From positions 310,001-374,000 of the forward strand of contig NCHA01000001.1 in assembly GCA_002257025.1 (NCBI GenBank): DNA of 64,000 nt. The letters are read 5' to 3'. Source of the stretch: Sphingobacteriales bacterium 16-39-50 (GTDB lineage: Bacteria; Bacteroidota; Bacteroidia; Sphingobacteriales; Sphingobacteriaceae). Below are positions 63,264-64,000 of the stretch, piece by piece. How positions within the stretch are numbered: position 1 is the first letter of the stretch; each line of letters begins with the position of its first letter. The translations under genes and the position numbers were made by a program. The notes beneath the pieces are model-generated. The model made no database searches. It was not told the DNA's origin and saw nothing but the letters and a program-made list of their open reading frames with translations.

Positions 63264-64000
63264 CTATTTTTTTCTTAGCAATTGAAATCCAGCGCTCACA
63301 TCCTGCATTGAACCTGCGTTTAATTGCCCAGCAAGCTCTTTTGTCGACTCGTTTTTATTTAATCCCGCTTTAAGCCCCTTTAATGCAGCTTGCTGCACAT
63401 TTGCTGCAGATAATGCTTCGGATGACAGCGTACTCAAATACGCTGAAAACTGTTCCTTATTATATCTGGCACCAATAATATTTGACAAATCCTGAATAAA
63501 GCTAAGTTTCCAGCTTTCTTCATTGCTGAAGAATGTATTATCCTCTAACAGTGAATTTAAAATTTCAACTGAAGAACCGGCTTCAGAGCTTATAACTGCA
63601 CTCCTGAACCAATCATTCTGTCCATATTTTCTGATCACCTCAGCCAAAGCTTCAATCACCTTCTTTCCTTTAAACTGTCCCAGACTAAGTGCAGCCTGCA
63701 TAGCAACGCGTTTAGATGGGTCATTAACCATTGGGATTAACAGTTTAATGGTTTTTGGATATCTTTCTGCAAGTATAATGCCATTTTCACGAACACCATG
63801 TTCAGAATCCAGCAAGGACTTTTTAACGATCTTTTCAGTAAGTGCATCCAAACCTTCCAGCACGTAAAGTGCATGTAGTCTTGTTCTTGCATCCGGACTA
63901 TTAGAAAACAATGAAATCACAGCAGGAATAACAGTTTTATCCTGACGTTCTAGCAGCAAACGATGGGCATTACTGCGATACCAGCCATTCTTGTGCGACA
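63264..64000 (-). CDS. Membrane-bound dehydrogenase-like protein, HEAT-repeat C-terminal part (cut by window edge)
   Basis: The gene enters from beyond base 64000; the visible C-terminal part is about 244 residues. It begins N-G-W-Y-R-S-N-A-H-R-L-L-L-E-R, the block that joins the propeller to the HEAT repeats in PVC-type membrane-bound dehydrogenases (TIGR02604-like), and continues A-R-T-R-L-H-A-L-Y-V-L-E-G-L. Five or so HEAT-like helical pairs follow. It ends in F-Q-L-L-R-K-K with no C-x-x-C-H, whereas many relatives continue into a haem-c domain. The visible part contains no cysteine at all. A run of seven A residues lies at the C-terminus, but neither other frame opens a haem domain before the HiPIP gene. 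Probably the same family as the gene at 1-396. Confidence 0.8.
   Translation of the reverse strand, partial: SHKNGWYRSNAHRLLLERQDKTVIPAVISLFSNSPDARTRLHALYVLEGLDALTEKIVKKSLLDSEHGVRENGIILAERYPKTIKLLIPMVNDPSKRVAMQAALSLGQFKGKKVIEALAEVIRKYGQNDWFRSAVISSEAGSSVEILNSLLEDNTFFSNEESWKLSFIQDLSNIIGARYNKEQFSAYLSTLSSEALSAANVQQAALKGLKAGLNKNESTKELAGQLNAGSMQDVSAGFQLLRKK

Noticed and set aside
63264..63275. A seven-T run (seven A in the transcript) at the end of the HEAT-repeat gene, considered as a frameshift that removed a haem domain.
   Set aside because: Neither alternative frame opens a haem domain; they close within a few codons, and the HiPIP gene begins 41 bp later, leaving no room.

Overview
The window looks like a chromosomal segment from a free-living, polysaccharide-degrading Bacteroidota, most likely of the Sphingobacteriales/Pedobacter type. 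This rests on a SusC/SusD pair, a periplasmic-sensor hybrid histidine kinase, CarboxypepD_reg-type TonB receptors, many Sec lipoproteins with cysteine near residue 20, low G+C, and short intergenic repeats. No rRNA, tRNA, phage, insertion sequence or CRISPR array was seen.

Layout. (1) 1-9057, all minus strand: a planctomycete-style gene set, transcribed as PSCyt1-DUF1549-DUF1553 protein, DUF1501 protein, NHL propeller, DUF2231/cytochrome fusion, pectate-lyase-like beta-helix, and the start of a 'membrane-bound dehydrogenase' lipoprotein. (2) 9292-21330: more general genes, namely a small membrane protein, an acetyl-CoA hydrolase/transferase, a hybrid kinase followed by a siderophore-type TonB receptor, an mlaE-mlaF-mlaD lipid-transport operon and a YdjM-like membrane protein. 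(3) 21330-61.4 kb: a large catabolic locus. Its core is susC-susD-DUF5017 (58064 to 51952), closed by a strong intrinsic terminator. Around it lie two tandem alpha/beta hydrolases, three amidohydrolases, two ceramidase-like proteins, DUF1080 with a Gfo/Idh/MocA oxidoreductase, a dehydratase/epimerase-type SDR, a DapA-family lyase, an enolase-superfamily protein, a cupredoxin with a sorbosone-dehydrogenase-like propeller, an M14 carboxypeptidase, a heparinase II/III-propeller fusion, MurQ, an isochorismatase-like hydrolase, and two DegT/StrS aminotransferases. A LacI-family regulator sits inside the locus. (4) 61.4 kb to the end: a triple-RidA protein, a HiPIP, and the HEAT-repeat end of a second membrane-bound-dehydrogenase-like protein.

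The main regulatory signal is a 14-bp palindromic element, consensus CG(G/T)(T/G)TACGTA(C/A)(A/C)CG. I found it seven times, always between genes and only between 23.9 and 61.4 kb: in front of an aminotransferase, in the lacI divergent region, between an amidohydrolase and murQ, at DUF1080, twice at susC, and at the second aminotransferase. It is best read as the operator of the resident LacI protein, which would make the 38-kb locus one regulon.

Two things make the locus unusual. It has a SusC/SusD uptake system but almost no recognisable glycoside hydrolase. In addition, ten proteins in the window carry twin-arginine-type N-termini, including enzymes that are normally cytoplasmic (two PLP aminotransferases, an NAD(P)-type oxidoreductase, an enolase-superfamily enzyme, an isochorismatase fold). 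An adjacent Tat-exported Gfo/Idh/MocA and DegT/StrS pair resembles the 3-oxidation/3-amination logic of NtdC/NtdA. My inference is that this bacterium modifies or dismantles an unusual sugar or glycoside in the periplasm by oxidation, elimination and transamination rather than by classical hydrolysis. The substrate cannot be named from the sequence.
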